Notes: generated by a model not told the origin, from the letters alone. Shown: positions 16,199 through 24,130, numbered from the stretch's first letter. The stretch is 57,376 nucleotides of DNA from Nocardia salmonicida NBRC 13393 (GCF_001613085.1 NZ_BDBR01000051.1:1-57376), one strand, 5' to 3'. A program made the numbers and translations.

Positions 16199-17884
16199 TT
16201 ACGCGGGCGGGAGCAGCAGCGTCCGGGCCGTGTCCGGGCCGATCGACAGCAGCAAGGTTGGGAGTCGGGGCCCGGTGTCGCGCGAGCACAGCAGCCGGTA
16301 GAGGGCCTGGAAGAACGCCCGTTGGGCCTTCTTCAGCTCCGGCGTCGGTGCGGCGTCGGCGGGCAAACCGTGCATGAGCTTGGGCACCGCGTAGACCGTC
16401 GTCGTCAGCTCCTCGAGCGTCCATGCGCCGCTCATGCGGTCAACGAGCAGCTGCACGCCGTCGCGGGTCTGCTGGTCCAGCTGATCCCATGCCTCGGTGT
16501 TGAACGTCGTCCGGATCACCGTGCGGTCGTCCTCGGGCAGCGACTTCGCGTAGTGAATGGCGTTGTCCAAGCGCGGTTCGAGTTCGGCGAGTAGCGCGGC
16601 GTCGTCGGGCAGGTCTTCGGCGCCGTCGGCGGTGAGCTGTTGGCGCACAAGCCTTTCGATCTGCTCGGCGTTGCCCGCGGTGATATCGGCGACCGACGAC
16701 AGCAGCCGGAACGACACCGGGCGGGCCGACGACTCGACCGGACCCGCTGAGGTTCGCACGCTCATCTGATGCAGGTGGGTTTCGACCGGGGAGGCGTCAC
16801 CGGCGACGGCACGGGCCGAAAAACGGTCCCACTCGTCGTACAGGCGCAACACAGCCGACGGGGCCATGTCGATAGTGAACGAGTTCGACGGCAGCCGCCG
16901 CGCATAGAGCCACCGCACCATGGCCGGTTCGAGGATGTCCAGCGCCGTGTCCGGAGTGGCCGCCCCTCCGGCCGAGCTGGAGAGCTTCGCACCGCCACCG
17001 GCGACCCGGACAAACGAATACACGGTGGTGCTCGGGGCCTCGCCGCCGAAGATGTCGCGCACGACAACCTTGCCGGATGCGAAAGAGCTGGTCGGGGCGT
17101 GGTGATCTTCTCCAGCAGGCTCGAACGCCACGTTCTCGAACGCCCACCGCATCGGCCAATCGACTTTCCACACCAGCTTGCCGGAGATCCGCGACCCATC
17201 GCCGATGTTCATCGTCCCGTGCCAGCCGCATCGGCACTGATACGCCAGCAGATCCCCAACCCACCCGGTGACCTGGGTGTAATCGGTGCCGCACGCCTCG
17301 CAGTACGGCTTGAACGGGTAGTACTCCGCGCGGCGCTCGTCGGCGGACTTCTCGTGACGGCCCTCGGTCTGAAAGCCCTCGAGGATCGTGAATATCTGCT
17401 CGCGGGCATCCATGGCCCGCCGGATCTGGCTGTTGTACGTACCGGCCCGGTACTGCTCGGACTGGCGGATCTCGCGCATGTGTACGCCGAGCCGCGCCAG
17501 CGATGCGGTGAACGTGTCGATGAAGTGCGTTGCCCACGAATCGACCTGCCCATACGGATCGGGCACGCCCGCCAGCGGCTTGCCGATGTGGGCTTCCCAT
17601 TCGCGGGGGAGTCCGGCCGGCACCTTGCGCAACCGGTCGTAGTCGTCCCAGCTGTGGATGTGTTCGGCGGCCAGGCCGCGGGCCTTGATCTCCTCGGCGA
17701 CCAGGTGCGCGGTCATGACCTCGCGGAGATTTCCCAGGTGAATCGGCCCGCTCGGGCTGATCCCGGATGCACACACGATGGTTTTCACCCCCGTGCGCTT
17801 CGCGTGCTCGATCGCCAGATCGGCCGTGCGGCTGATCCAACTCGCTTCTACATCGGGGTCGCGAACGTCGGGGTTACTGGTCAT
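16199..17884 (-). CDS. lysK: Class I lysyl-tRNA synthetase
   Basis: A 561-residue class I (archaeal-type) LysRS that charges tRNA-Lys. The HIGH-equivalent PIHLGN (47-52) and KMSKS-equivalent KLSSS (300-304) are present. A zinc-ribbon-like pair, CEAC (195-198) and CRC (217-219), lies in the connective region, and the C-terminal part fits the alpha-helical cage of class I LysRS. Most bacteria use the unrelated class II enzyme, so this is probably an accessory copy. Class I LysRS is known to discriminate against lysine analogues better than class II. Its place tail-to-tail with the peptide operon suggests target-duplication self-resistance (inference). ATG 17884 has no Shine-Dalgarno, but TATATC lies 10 bp before it, so a leaderless mRNA is likely. 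Confidence 0.93.
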   Translation of the reverse strand: MTSNPDVRDPDVEASWISRTADLAIEHAKRTGVKTIVCASGISPSGPIHLGNLREVMTAHLVAEEIKARGLAAEHIHSWDDYDRLRKVPAGLPREWEAHIGKPLAGVPDPYGQVDSWATHFIDTFTASLARLGVHMREIRQSEQYRAGTYNSQIRRAMDAREQIFTILEGFQTEGRHEKSADERRAEYYPFKPYCEACGTDYTQVTGWVGDLLAYQCRCGWHGTMNIGDGSRISGKLVWKVDWPMRWAFENVAFEPAGEDHHAPTSSFASGKVVVRDIFGGEAPSTTVYSFVRVAGGGAKLSSSAGGAATPDTALDILEPAMVRWLYARRLPSNSFTIDMAPSAVLRLYDEWDRFSARAVAGDASPVETHLHQMSVRTSAGPVESSARPVSFRLLSSVADITAGNAEQIERLVRQQLTADGAEDLPDDAALLAELEPRLDNAIHYAKSLPEDDRTVIRTTFNTEAWDQLDQQTRDGVQLLVDRMSGAWTLEELTTTVYAVPKLMHGLPADAAPTPELKKAQRAFFQALYRLLCSRDTGPRLPTLLLSIGPDTARTLLLPPA

Positions 17885-18005
17885 CGAAGGCACCGATATA
17901 CGGTACTCGAAGGGGTGTTTATCGAGGTGAGGGAGTGGACTACCGGGGGCCGGGTCGGCGGACTCAGCGCTTCGTCGGTGGCCGGTGGCATGATGGCGAG
18001 AGACC

Positions 18006-18124
18006 GGTGTCAATCCCCTTCTAACATCGGTCGGATAGGGGCGGGAGCCCTGACCTGTGGCCGGGGTTCCCGCTCTCATCCGCTGAAGCTGGACATTGCA
18101 CGGTCCCGGCTGATCGGTGACACC
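18006..18124 (+). ncRNA. Candidate structured RNA or long leader upstream of 18133
   Basis: Outer stem GGTGTCA (18006-18012) with TGACACC (18118-18124) encloses a long hairpin (18032-18050 with 18064-18082). That hairpin has 18 pairs with one mismatch and a 13-nt loop. Three of its pairs are G-U only on the plus-strand RNA, so the plus strand is favoured. It ends 8 bp before the GTG start of the next gene. Function unknown. Confidence 0.4.
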
Positions 18125-18132
18125 ATCGACGT

Positions 18133-18579
18133 GTGAACGAACATGGACATGCCGGGTTCGAGGTTCCGCGCGGAAAGCTGACCGGGGACGTGGACAGCGT
18201 TCTACTAAGCCAGCTCGTCGGCGCGGCCGTCGACCAATGCCCCTCGTGCGAGGACGCTCTATTGCCCCTGATCGCCGAGAGCGCACCGACCACGGCACAG
18301 CTCGTCGAGCGGGCCTGCGTCGCCGTAGTGAAGACCCTCGGCGGTATTCCGGTAGACCTGGTGGATACCGGCAACGTCGGTAGCCCGGTGCCGATGGGAT
18401 TCCGTCAGTTGGCCTCGGCGATGGTCAACGGCATCGACTCGTCCGCAATCACCGCGCAGTGTGAGGCACTTCCAGTCGCGGACCGGTGCGCTACCGCCCG
18501 GACCGCGACCGCGCTGCTGGTCGGAGAGATCCGAGCGGGCGCGCGTGGTGGGGAGGCCGTGCGGCGGCAACAGGTCTAG
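18133..18579 (+). CDS. Hypothetical protein downstream of structured leader
   Basis: A 148-residue soluble helical protein starting at GTG 18133. It carries CPSC near residues 36-39 and a further Cys later, but no clear zinc motif. It is divergent from the LysRS gene and overlaps the convergent next gene by 4 bp. The unusual folded leader suggests regulated expression. No family is recognised; a role with the peptide cluster (immunity or regulation) is only possible by proximity. Confidence 0.6.
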   Translation: MNEHGHAGFEVPRGKLTGDVDSVLLSQLVGAAVDQCPSCEDALLPLIAESAPTTAQLVERACVAVVKTLGGIPVDLVDTGNVGSPVPMGFRQLASAMVNGIDSSAITAQCEALPVADRCATARTATALLVGEIRAGARGGEAVRRQQV

Positions 18580-18812
18580 TCGTCGCCGAGCAGTCCGGCC
18601 ACGCCGAACATGCTGTACAGATTCACATCGGCGGCCAGCTGATCACCGGCTTGTCGCCAACGCACCGTGTCAACGGCCTCGCGCCCGTACCTGGTCAGCA
18701 GATCGTCTACCAACGCGCTCGCGGTGGGCTGGTCGCCGCCGTGGTGGGCGTCCTGTGCCCTGCGTAACTGGTCCAAGATGGCGCGCTCATCGGCGGCCGC
18801 GATATCGCTCAC
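18576..18812 (-). CDS. Hypothetical protein, 78 residues
   Basis: A short acidic helical protein (AILDQLRRAQDAHHGGDQPT). Its 3' end overlaps the convergent gene by 4 bp. It lies 36 bp downstream of a truncated XRE regulator on the same strand, so both may be one transcript. No domain is recognised. Confidence 0.5.
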   Translation of the reverse strand: MSDIAAADERAILDQLRRAQDAHHGGDQPTASALVDDLLTRYGREAVDTVRWRQAGDQLAADVNLYSMFGVAGLLGDD

Positions 18813-18848
18813 GCTGCCGATCCTGCCCGATATCGTGGCAGCGCGGCA

Positions 18849-19271
18849 TCAATCAGCCTTCCGAATGGTGCTCTGGTCTGTGGTCGCGGCGATGGTTCGT
18901 TGCCGGGCTCGGGCGCGGCGAGCCTCCACAGCGGCCGCGTCGACGTTGCGGACGGTGGCCAGAAGGTCTTGGAGATGGAGCTGGGCCCCGGTGATCGCGC
19001 ACCAGGTACGCAGATCATCGGGCGTGGGCATCCGGCCGCCTTGCTCAGTCTTGGTGACCTTCGAGGGATGCCAACCCGCTTCGTGCGCCAGATCCCGGCC
19101 CGTCAGGTTGCTCGCCCGGCGCAGGTCGCGCAGCCGCCGGCCGAGCAGTTGGCGCGCTTGGGCGGCGTCTTCCTCTGCGGAGGGGAACATCGCGCGCAGC
19201 ACGGTCGCGCGTTCGGCGATGAGCCCCCGCAAGGCGGCCACCTGACCGGCGAACTCCGGGGTGCGTGTCAT
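18849..19271 (-). CDS. XRE-family regulator lacking the usual sensor domain
   Basis: A 140-residue protein. The HTH is at about residues 43-100 (LGRRLRDLRRASNLTGRDLA, then HEAGWHPSKVTKTEQG). Typical actinobacterial relatives run to about 280 residues with a DUF5753 domain. Here the sequence ends after a short basic helix, so it is either a truncated form or a minimal regulator. It begins exactly where the glycosyltransferase-like gene ends (19272), so the two probably share one mRNA. Target unknown. Confidence 0.75.
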   Translation of the reverse strand: MTRTPEFAGQVAALRGLIAERATVLRAMFPSAEEDAAQARQLLGRRLRDLRRASNLTGRDLAHEAGWHPSKVTKTEQGGRMPTPDDLRTWCAITGAQLHLQDLLATVRNVDAAAVEARRARARQRTIAATTDQSTIRKAD

Positions 19272-19934
19272 CTACCCTGGGTGTGAGCGCCGTATCAGGC
19301 CCGCCGTGGCCAGGAAGTACCCGCTGGCCAGGCTGTCCACGCCCGCGAGCATCCCCATGTCCTCGGAGACCGGCAGGGCTGACCACCCCCCGACGGCTAC
19401 CAGTAGCGCACGGCGCACGGTGAGTGTGGCCGGATGGATACGCAACGCGGCCGGATCGGCGATCCACGCGGTGATGGTCGATCCCTGCGGGAGTACGCCT
19501 TCGGCGGGATCGCCGTCCCAGCCGGTGAGGGTGCCGTCAGGGGCGAGGTCGAGGACTGCGCTCGCTGTCCAGCCAACGCCCGGATCGGTGGATAGGGCTG
19601 TGATCGCGTCCGCAAGTGCGGTGTCGGGTAGCTGGTCGTCGGCGTCTAGAACCCGCACCAGGGGGCCGTGGCAGCGGGCGAGTGCGGTGGTCCGTGCGAC
19701 CGCTGGGCCGCCGTGCGGTTGGCTACCCGGCCTGACCCGCGGATCGTGCCGGGCAGCGGCCGGCAGCGGCAGTTCGTCATGGTGGGGGCCGTCGGATTGG
19801 ACGGCCCATTCCCAGCTCCACCCGGCCGGGAGCACTTGCGCGCGCAGCGATTCGTACGCCTCGGCCAAATGCTGTGGGTCCACGCGGCCGACTGCGGTCA
19901 CTACGCTAATCACCTGGGTTACGCTGCCGGTCAC
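19272..19934 (-). CDS. Family 2-like glycosyltransferase
   Basis: A 220-residue protein with a GT-A nucleotide-sugar fold. It opens with ISVVTAVGR, and a metal-binding DXD-like LDADDQLPD lies at about residues 96-104. A C-terminal segment (ALLVAVGGWSALPVSEDMGM) corresponds to the acceptor-side GW..ED motif of GT2 enzymes. It is shorter than many GT2 enzymes but catalytically complete. The acceptor is unknown; it could glycosylate a host envelope component or, less likely, the nearby peptide product. It is immediately followed by a regulator gene. Confidence 0.75.
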   Translation of the reverse strand: MTGSVTQVISVVTAVGRVDPQHLAEAYESLRAQVLPAGWSWEWAVQSDGPHHDELPLPAAARHDPRVRPGSQPHGGPAVARTTALARCHGPLVRVLDADDQLPDTALADAITALSTDPGVGWTASAVLDLAPDGTLTGWDGDPAEGVLPQGSTITAWIADPAALRIHPATLTVRRALLVAVGGWSALPVSEDMGMLAGVDSLASGYFLATAGLIRRSHPG

Positions 19935-20029
19935 GGCGTTTGACGCTACCGGCTACGCTGCGATCCGGGGCCGCAAGCCCTCGACCGAAGCGGCCCCGGC
20001 CCCGGCCACCGAAGAAGGGATGCCCTCGC

Positions 20030-20239
20030 ATGACCGGTCGCACACGCCGCGCTGATGTCCTGTTGTCCGCAGCTGGTGTCGGGCTACCGTGCCTCGCCTT
20101 CCTCCTGGGCACGGCGACAGCAGGAAAGACGCTCCAGCCCGACGCTGCGGGCCTGGGGATCAGTGTCGGGGTGGTCGTCGCGTCTATCGCGACCTGTTAC
20201 GGGGCGCGGCGCTGGCGCGGGAACTTCGAGGAGAAATAG
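20030..20239 (+). CDS. Small membrane protein, 69 residues
   Basis: ATG 20030 follows a purine-rich GAAGAAGGG. Two hydrophobic stretches (LLSAAGVGLPCLAFLLGTATA and LGISVGVVVASIATCYGA) predict two membrane helices with a charged C-terminus. It is isolated between the divergent glycosyltransferase gene and the recombinase gene. No family is recognised. Confidence 0.55.
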   Translation: MTGRTRRADVLLSAAGVGLPCLAFLLGTATAGKTLQPDAAGLGISVGVVVASIATCYGARRWRGNFEEK

Positions 20240-20261
20240 CCCGTAGCGGGAACGTGCGGTG

Positions 20262-20276
20262 TTGCATTTAATGCAA
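20262..20276. other. Palindrome beside recombinase gene, candidate crossover site
   Basis: TTGCATT-T-AATGCAA is a perfect 7-bp-arm palindrome with one central base, AT-rich in a GC-rich setting, 18 bp beyond the recombinase stop codon. The location fits a tyrosine-recombinase core (res/att-like) site. It could instead be a regulatory site. Confidence 0.35.
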
Positions 20277-20294
20277 TTCGGCCTGGTTGAGGTG

Positions 20295-21314
20295 CTATAG
20301 CCCGATGCCTTTCGTGGCGTTGTCCGCCCAGCGGTCCACGATGCGCAGATACTTGTACAGCTCGGCGCTGGTGGGGTTCCAACCGCCTTGGTCTGCAATG
20401 GTTTTCACGTCGTGGCCTGCCTTGCGTGCCTCGGTCGCCAGTCCGGCGCGCAAGCTGTGGCCGGTGCGGTACGGGACTCCGGCGGCGGTCGCCGCGCGGG
20501 TGACCACCTCGCCACATGCCCGCGGTGACATCCGCGCGTCGATCAGGCGGCCGTACCGGGTGATCGGCCGGAACAGCGGCCCGACCGAAAGGCCGGCGGC
20601 CTCGATCCAGGTCCGCACGGCCCGGACCGGGCACGTTCCGGCGTTGGTGCCTCGGTCTACGGCGGCCTCGCGGGCGCCGGTCTTGCCGTATCGGACAGTG
20701 ACGGCCAGGCCCTCGTCATGCTCGACCACATCGGTGACGTCCAGGGCGGCGAGATTCGATCGGCGCGCGGCGATGGCGAATCCGAGCAGCACGATCGCGC
20801 GGTCTCGGTGCCCGGTCAGGTTCGGCGGCAGCGCCGCGCAGATCCGCCGCAGGTCCGGCACGGTCGCGGCGGGTGCTTGCCCTCGGCCGCGCGGGGTGTT
20901 TGTCTCGGCCAGCTCGCGGCGGTAGTTCGTGAGGGTCTGCCGCGCGGCGCTGATCGTCTGCTTCGGTACCTCGATACCGTAGCGCTGGCGCAAAGTCATG
21001 ATGACGCCGTAGAGCCGCCGTTCTGCGGTGGCCGGGGCCAGCTTCCGGCGCTCGTGCCAGGCCATGAAGGCGACAAACACACCGAAGTTCGTGACGGTCG
21101 GCGGTATCGGTGAACCGGCCTGTTCTTCCTCGTCGGCGGTGGAATTCAGATCCTCGAGGAACCGCAACCACGCGCGCCAATCGGCGGCGTATGCCTCCTC
21201 GGTGTTGCGGATCGGGCGGGCGTACTCGGCGGCCGCCGCGTCCAACACGGCCAGCCGATCCACAACCCTGGGATCTGCCAGCCCGTGCGCTTGGGCCGAA
21301 ACGATATCGGTCAC
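20295..21314 (-). CDS. Tyrosine recombinase (XerC/D-like integrase)
   Basis: A 339-residue phage-integrase-family protein. An N-terminal SAM-like arm domain (about residues 25-135) precedes the catalytic domain. The catalytic set is visible: Arg184 or 185 in AIAARRSNL, Lys211 in YGKTG, HSLRAG (His286, Arg289), GGW with Trp312, and the nucleophile Tyr320 or 322 in ELYKYL. On a circular plasmid the likely job is resolving multimers or integrating at a short site. The palindrome just after the gene is the prime candidate. The start ATG 21314 is the first in frame. It is transcribed alone. Confidence 0.92.
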   Translation of the reverse strand: MTDIVSAQAHGLADPRVVDRLAVLDAAAAEYARPIRNTEEAYAADWRAWLRFLEDLNSTADEEEQAGSPIPPTVTNFGVFVAFMAWHERRKLAPATAERRLYGVIMTLRQRYGIEVPKQTISAARQTLTNYRRELAETNTPRGRGQAPAATVPDLRRICAALPPNLTGHRDRAIVLLGFAIAARRSNLAALDVTDVVEHDEGLAVTVRYGKTGAREAAVDRGTNAGTCPVRAVRTWIEAAGLSVGPLFRPITRYGRLIDARMSPRACGEVVTRAATAAGVPYRTGHSLRAGLATEARKAGHDVKTIADQGGWNPTSAELYKYLRIVDRWADNATKGIGL

Positions 21315-21359
21315 GGGCGGATCATAGGCATGGGCACCGACGAAAATCCGCGGCCGGGA

Positions 21360-21391
21360 CCGCGCCCGAACTGTATCGGGTTCGGGCGCGG
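21360..21391. terminator. Intrinsic terminator after the SMP-like gene
   Basis: CCGCGCCCGAAC and GTTCGGGCGCGG form a perfect 12-bp stem with an 8-nt loop, 12 bp beyond the stop of the leftward gene at 21404. It also lies upstream of the recombinase gene and insulates it. Confidence 0.7.
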
Positions 21392-21403
21392 CTCTCGATG
21401 TCG

Positions 21404-21553
21404 TTAGTCGTCGGCCTCGTTACGCTCGGCTGCGTCCTCGGCCCTGTCGGCGAAACCACTTGTAGCGGTGGCGCTTTCGGGGTCGCGTTCAGCAGCCTCG
21501 CTGATGCGGTCGGCGGCTTCGCGGTCCATCGGGGTACTGCTTCCCTTGTTCAT
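21404..21553 (-). CDS. Small acidic SMP-like plasmid protein, 49 residues
   Basis: ATG 21553 is chosen because GGAAGG stands 7 bp upstream; ATG 21559 would sit too close to it. The product carries MDREAADRISEAAER and SGFADRAEDAAERNE. This is the DxxAAxRI...GFxxRAxxAAxRN pattern of short seed-maturation-protein-like proteins found on many bacterial mobile elements. Function in bacteria is unknown. It is hydrophilic, probably disordered, and abundant in Ala and Glu. A terminator follows. Confidence 0.65.
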   Translation of the reverse strand: MNKGSSTPMDREAADRISEAAERDPESATATSGFADRAEDAAERNEADD

Positions 21554-21894
21554 GGTCATGCCTTCCGGATTGCGGCGGCCGGGCACCAAACCCTGACGGC
21601 CGGGGTCCGGCCGCCTGTGCGGATGTGTCTGGTTGTCGTCGGCCGCGTGGGCATAGCCTCACGCTCCGACTCCCGGCGTCGGCATAGCCTGACGCGAGCC
21701 TGAAGCAGTCGCGGCGCGTTGTGCCGAGACCTGCCAAAGGCTGGGTCATCCCAAAGGGAGGAACTACTTACTGGCGTCCGGCCACGACTACGCCCTCGCC
21801 AGTTCCCGGCATGTGTTGCGCAACGCATCTATCGTCGCACACCGGATTCTCTCCCGGCCACGTTTTCGGCCCTGACCTGCTGCTATGGGGGCGC
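21554..21894. other. 341-bp gap without a convincing gene
   Basis: It contains two direct repeats of GCATAGCCT followed by S-ACGC (near 21651 and 21682, 31 bp apart) and a perfect 10-bp palindrome GTTGCGCAAC at 21815-21824. The direct repeats lie upstream of the leftward SMP-like gene and may be operator or promoter elements. Confidence 0.4.
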
Positions 21895-22281
21895 TTATAG
21901 TTCTCGCAACCATTCCGGCGGCCACGGCGAGAGGAATATGTACGCATCGTCGTTGTGGTGCGCCCAGTTCTCGGCGCATTCAGCGCACACAGTGAATGTG
22001 TGCCCGCAGTATCCGGCCTCGGCGACGGGCAGTTCGACGGTTCGCGGGTCGAGCTGGACCCATTCGCCCGATCCGGCCGGAAGGTACTCCCCGAGGTCGC
22101 ACAGAACAGTCAGGGTTCGCGGGGCGAAGCAGTCGCCCGCGATCGTGTCTAGCTGCCCGCTCGGCCACTGGACCAGGTACAACCCTTCTCCCTGGGTAGA
22201 GAGCACATCGGCAATCCGGCCGTACGCCGGCTGGCGGGGTGCGCTGACCTGGGTTCCGATCTCGTGATCGTTGTTCTTCAC
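21895..22281 (-). CDS. Hypothetical protein with Cys/His-rich C-terminal region
   Basis: A 128-residue soluble protein. The C-terminal third has GYCGHTFTVCAECAENWAHH, a possible single zinc site (Cys, His, CxxC, His-His). It is the last of three leftward genes that are adjacent or overlapping (23197 to 21895), separated from the previous one by 2 bp. It resembles other small zinc-binding proteins of mobile elements, but no family can be named. Confidence 0.6.
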   Translation of the reverse strand: MKNNDHEIGTQVSAPRQPAYGRIADVLSTQGEGLYLVQWPSGQLDTIAGDCFAPRTLTVLCDLGEYLPAGSGEWVQLDPRTVELPVAEAGYCGHTFTVCAECAENWAHHNDDAYIFLSPWPPEWLREL

Positions 22282-22283
22282 GG

Positions 22284-22682
22284 CTAGACCAGCCGAAGCC
22301 TTGGCGGGGGCATCTCGATACCGAAGCCCTCAGCGACCGTGCGGCCCAGGTGCAACATCTTCTGGTCGGTGAGGTCGCGGCAGGACTGCGGCGTTCCCCG
22401 GCAGACAACGAACGGCCCGTGTTCGTAGGTCAGAATCTCGATGTGCTTGTTGCGCAATGCCTCCCAGTGGTGCAGCGACCGCCCTTCGAGGTGATTACGA
22501 CCGCACAACACGCACACGGGGTCGGTGTAGCCGTGCTCTGTCGTCAGCGCGTAAACGGCGCGGTCCTTGTTCACGCGCGGGGTGGTGACGAATCCGCACG
22601 CGCACACGGCGCGGACCTTCTTCCCGACAGGCAGGAATCCCCAGGGCAGGCAGACTCGTTCCGGCGCGGGCTCGGTGGTCAT
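22284..22682 (-). CDS. Hypothetical protein with two Cys clusters
   Basis: A 132-residue protein. Motifs VCACGF and VCVLCGRNHLEGRSLHHWEA suggest a zinc-binding knuckle close to an HNH-like arrangement (CxxC...HH), though the catalytic Asn/His pattern of true HNH nucleases is not evident. ATG 22682 overlaps the upstream stop (ATGA); the longer upstream ORF is rejected. It is co-transcribed with its neighbours. Confidence 0.6.
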   Translation of the reverse strand: MTTEPAPERVCLPWGFLPVGKKVRAVCACGFVTTPRVNKDRAVYALTTEHGYTDPVCVLCGRNHLEGRSLHHWEALRNKHIEILTYEHGPFVVCRGTPQSCRDLTDQKMLHLGRTVAEGFGIEMPPPRLRLV

Positions 22683-23197
22683 GGCGTGCCGGTGCCCTGC
22701 AACGGTTCGCCGTCGGGGCCGAATCCGCGGCGACGCAACGCATCGGCGAGTAGCTGTTCCTCGAACCGCTGTTCCTCGAGGAATGCGGGTGTGGGGTTGA
22801 TCGTGTATTTCTTGTCGGCTTCGAGACAGATCGCGACGGCTTCGAGAACGCAACGGGCGTGCTCGTGGCCTAGCGAGCTGAGCGCACCGCGCAGATCAAC
22901 CGGGGTGCCGTGGGCCATGCTGGCGGCGAGCTTGACGAACCGCTCCTCGCCGCCGCTGAGGTACCCGAGTCCTTCGAGGCGGCCCAGGGCGGCCCAGTCA
23001 CGAACCCATGCAGCGGGCACCGCGCGACCGTCGATATCGACGGTGCCGGTTTCGATGTGATGTGCCAGCCCGGCGCGGCCAAGTAGTTCGGTGAAGGCGA
23101 GTAGATGTATTGCGGCGCGCTGGTATCGGGAATCGGCTGCGGCCGCGTAGGTTTCGAGCATTGCTCGCATCTCGTCGGCGGTGTAGGTCGTTGTCAT
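22679..23197 (-). CDS. Conserved hypothetical protein, 172 residues
   Basis: A helical soluble protein. The block SGGEERFVKLAASMAHG followed by PVDLRGALSSL seems familiar from hypothetical proteins of Rhodococcus and Nocardia plasmids and prophages. It is the first gene of a three-gene leftward set. No motif gives function. Confidence 0.65.
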   Translation of the reverse strand: MTTTYTADEMRAMLETYAAAADSRYQRAAIHLLAFTELLGRAGLAHHIETGTVDIDGRAVPAAWVRDWAALGRLEGLGYLSGGEERFVKLAASMAHGTPVDLRGALSSLGHEHARCVLEAVAICLEADKKYTINPTPAFLEEQRFEEQLLADALRRRGFGPDGEPLQGTGTP

Positions 23198-23298
23198 TCG
23201 GTCCTCGTGTCGTATAGGTCAGCGCGGTCGGCTCAGACTCTCAGCTGAGGGCGAGCGAACACGAAAAGCGTAGTGGCCGTAGCGATTCGGCGGAATGA

Positions 23299-23421
23299 TC
23301 AGAGAAGTACGTGGTAGACGATCAGAGCTGTCACGACGGCGAACTGACCGAAGATCCCGAACAGATTGAGCATGTCCATGAACGGCTCTCGGCGGTACCC
23401 GTAGCGGGTTCGGCGGGTCAT
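23299..23421 (-). CDS. 40-residue single-span membrane peptide in the VapBC operon
   Basis: ATG 23421 overlaps the stop of the PIN-toxin gene (ATGA). The product has a basic N-terminus (TRRTRYGYRREP) and one hydrophobic helix (LFGIFGQFAVVTALIVYHVLL). Translational coupling to a toxin gene makes it likely to be expressed. It could be a third component such as a small membrane toxin, or an unrelated small protein. No homologue is recognised. Confidence 0.5.
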   Translation of the reverse strand: MTRRTRYGYRREPFMDMLNLFGIFGQFAVVTALIVYHVLL

Positions 23422-23852
23422 GGCTGCAATCCTCCCGTATGCCACGGGTCGATGGTGGGCACTCCGGCGGCCTCGAACGGCGAGGTGTCGCGGGTCGCGA
23501 CGGTGAAGCCTGCGGCGGCCGCCGTGGCGGCGATCATGCCGTCGGCGGTGGCGATAGCCAGCCCGGCAGTGCGCGCGGCCGACATCAGGCGGGCGTATTC
23601 CGCGGTGGCGTCCAGGTCGTAGGCCAGGATGCGCCCTGCGAACGCGGGCACGGTGTAGTTCTCCAGCCAATCGGCGAACTCGTCGCGGCGGCGGCCGACG
23701 GGCATCGCGGCGATGCCGTACCGGAGTTCGCCGACGGTGACGGCCGATAGGTACAGGGTCTCGATGGCCTGGGCGTCCAGCCACGCTGTGACCCGTTCGT
23801 CCGGGGCCTTGGTGGTGGGCTCGCTGATGACGTTGGTGTCCAGGATGATCAC
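23418..23852 (-). CDS. vapC: PIN-domain ribonuclease toxin, VapC/FitB-like
   Basis: A 144-residue PIN nuclease. The acidic metal-binding set is present: Asp5 in ILDTNVIS, Glu42 in VGELRYG, Asp104 in ATADGMIA and Asp122 in TRDTSPF. It resembles the FitB branch (start LDTNVISE). VapC toxins cleave tRNA or rRNA; the target here is unknown. It overlaps the antitoxin gene by 4 bp and is followed by a coupled 40-residue membrane peptide. A plasmid-stabilisation role is expected. Confidence 0.92.
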   Translation of the reverse strand: MIILDTNVISEPTTKAPDERVTAWLDAQAIETLYLSAVTVGELRYGIAAMPVGRRRDEFADWLENYTVPAFAGRILAYDLDATAEYARLMSAARTAGLAIATADGMIAATAAAAGFTVATRDTSPFEAAGVPTIDPWHTGGLQP

Positions 23853-24106
23853 TGGCCGAACACCATCGGCTCGGCCGGGGTCTTGTCGCGGCCGAAGTAG
23901 GCGGCCTGCTCGTCCTCGGTGAGCCGGTTCTCCTCGCTGATGACGCTGGCGAGCAGCGTGCCGAGCTTGATCCGTTCGGGCGGTTTCACCGCTTCGGTGA
24001 GGATCGCGCGCATCTCGGCTTCGATGCTGCGGCCGTGCGCGGCCGCGCGCTGGTGGATCGCGCGGTGTACCTCGTCGCTCAGTTTTCGGATGGTCACGTT
24101 CTTCAT
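23849..24106 (-). CDS. vapB: VapB/FitA-like antitoxin
   Basis: An 85-residue protein. The N-terminal ribbon-helix-helix (MKNVTIRKLSDEVHRAIHQR) includes AAAHGRSIEAEMRAIL, the FitA-type signature. The acidic C-terminus (TEDEQAAYFGRDKTPAEP) should wrap the toxin active site. ATG 24106 is preferred over longer starts; AAGGGAG lies upstream. Palindromes ahead of the gene are likely autoregulatory operators bound by the RHH domain with its toxin. Confidence 0.9.
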   Translation of the reverse strand: MKNVTIRKLSDEVHRAIHQRAAAHGRSIEAEMRAILTEAVKPPERIKLGTLLASVISEENRLTEDEQAAYFGRDKTPAEPMVFGQ

Positions 24107-24130
24107 CGCGATATCAACTCCCTTACCGGT

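Noticed and set aside
17885..18132. T-box leader for LysRS
   Set aside because: No T-box consensus found on the minus strand, and the helix fits the plus strand better; LysRS seems leaderless.
16769..18136. 455-residue plus-strand frame opposite LysRS
   Set aside because: Antisense shadow; LysRS motifs are intact on the minus strand.
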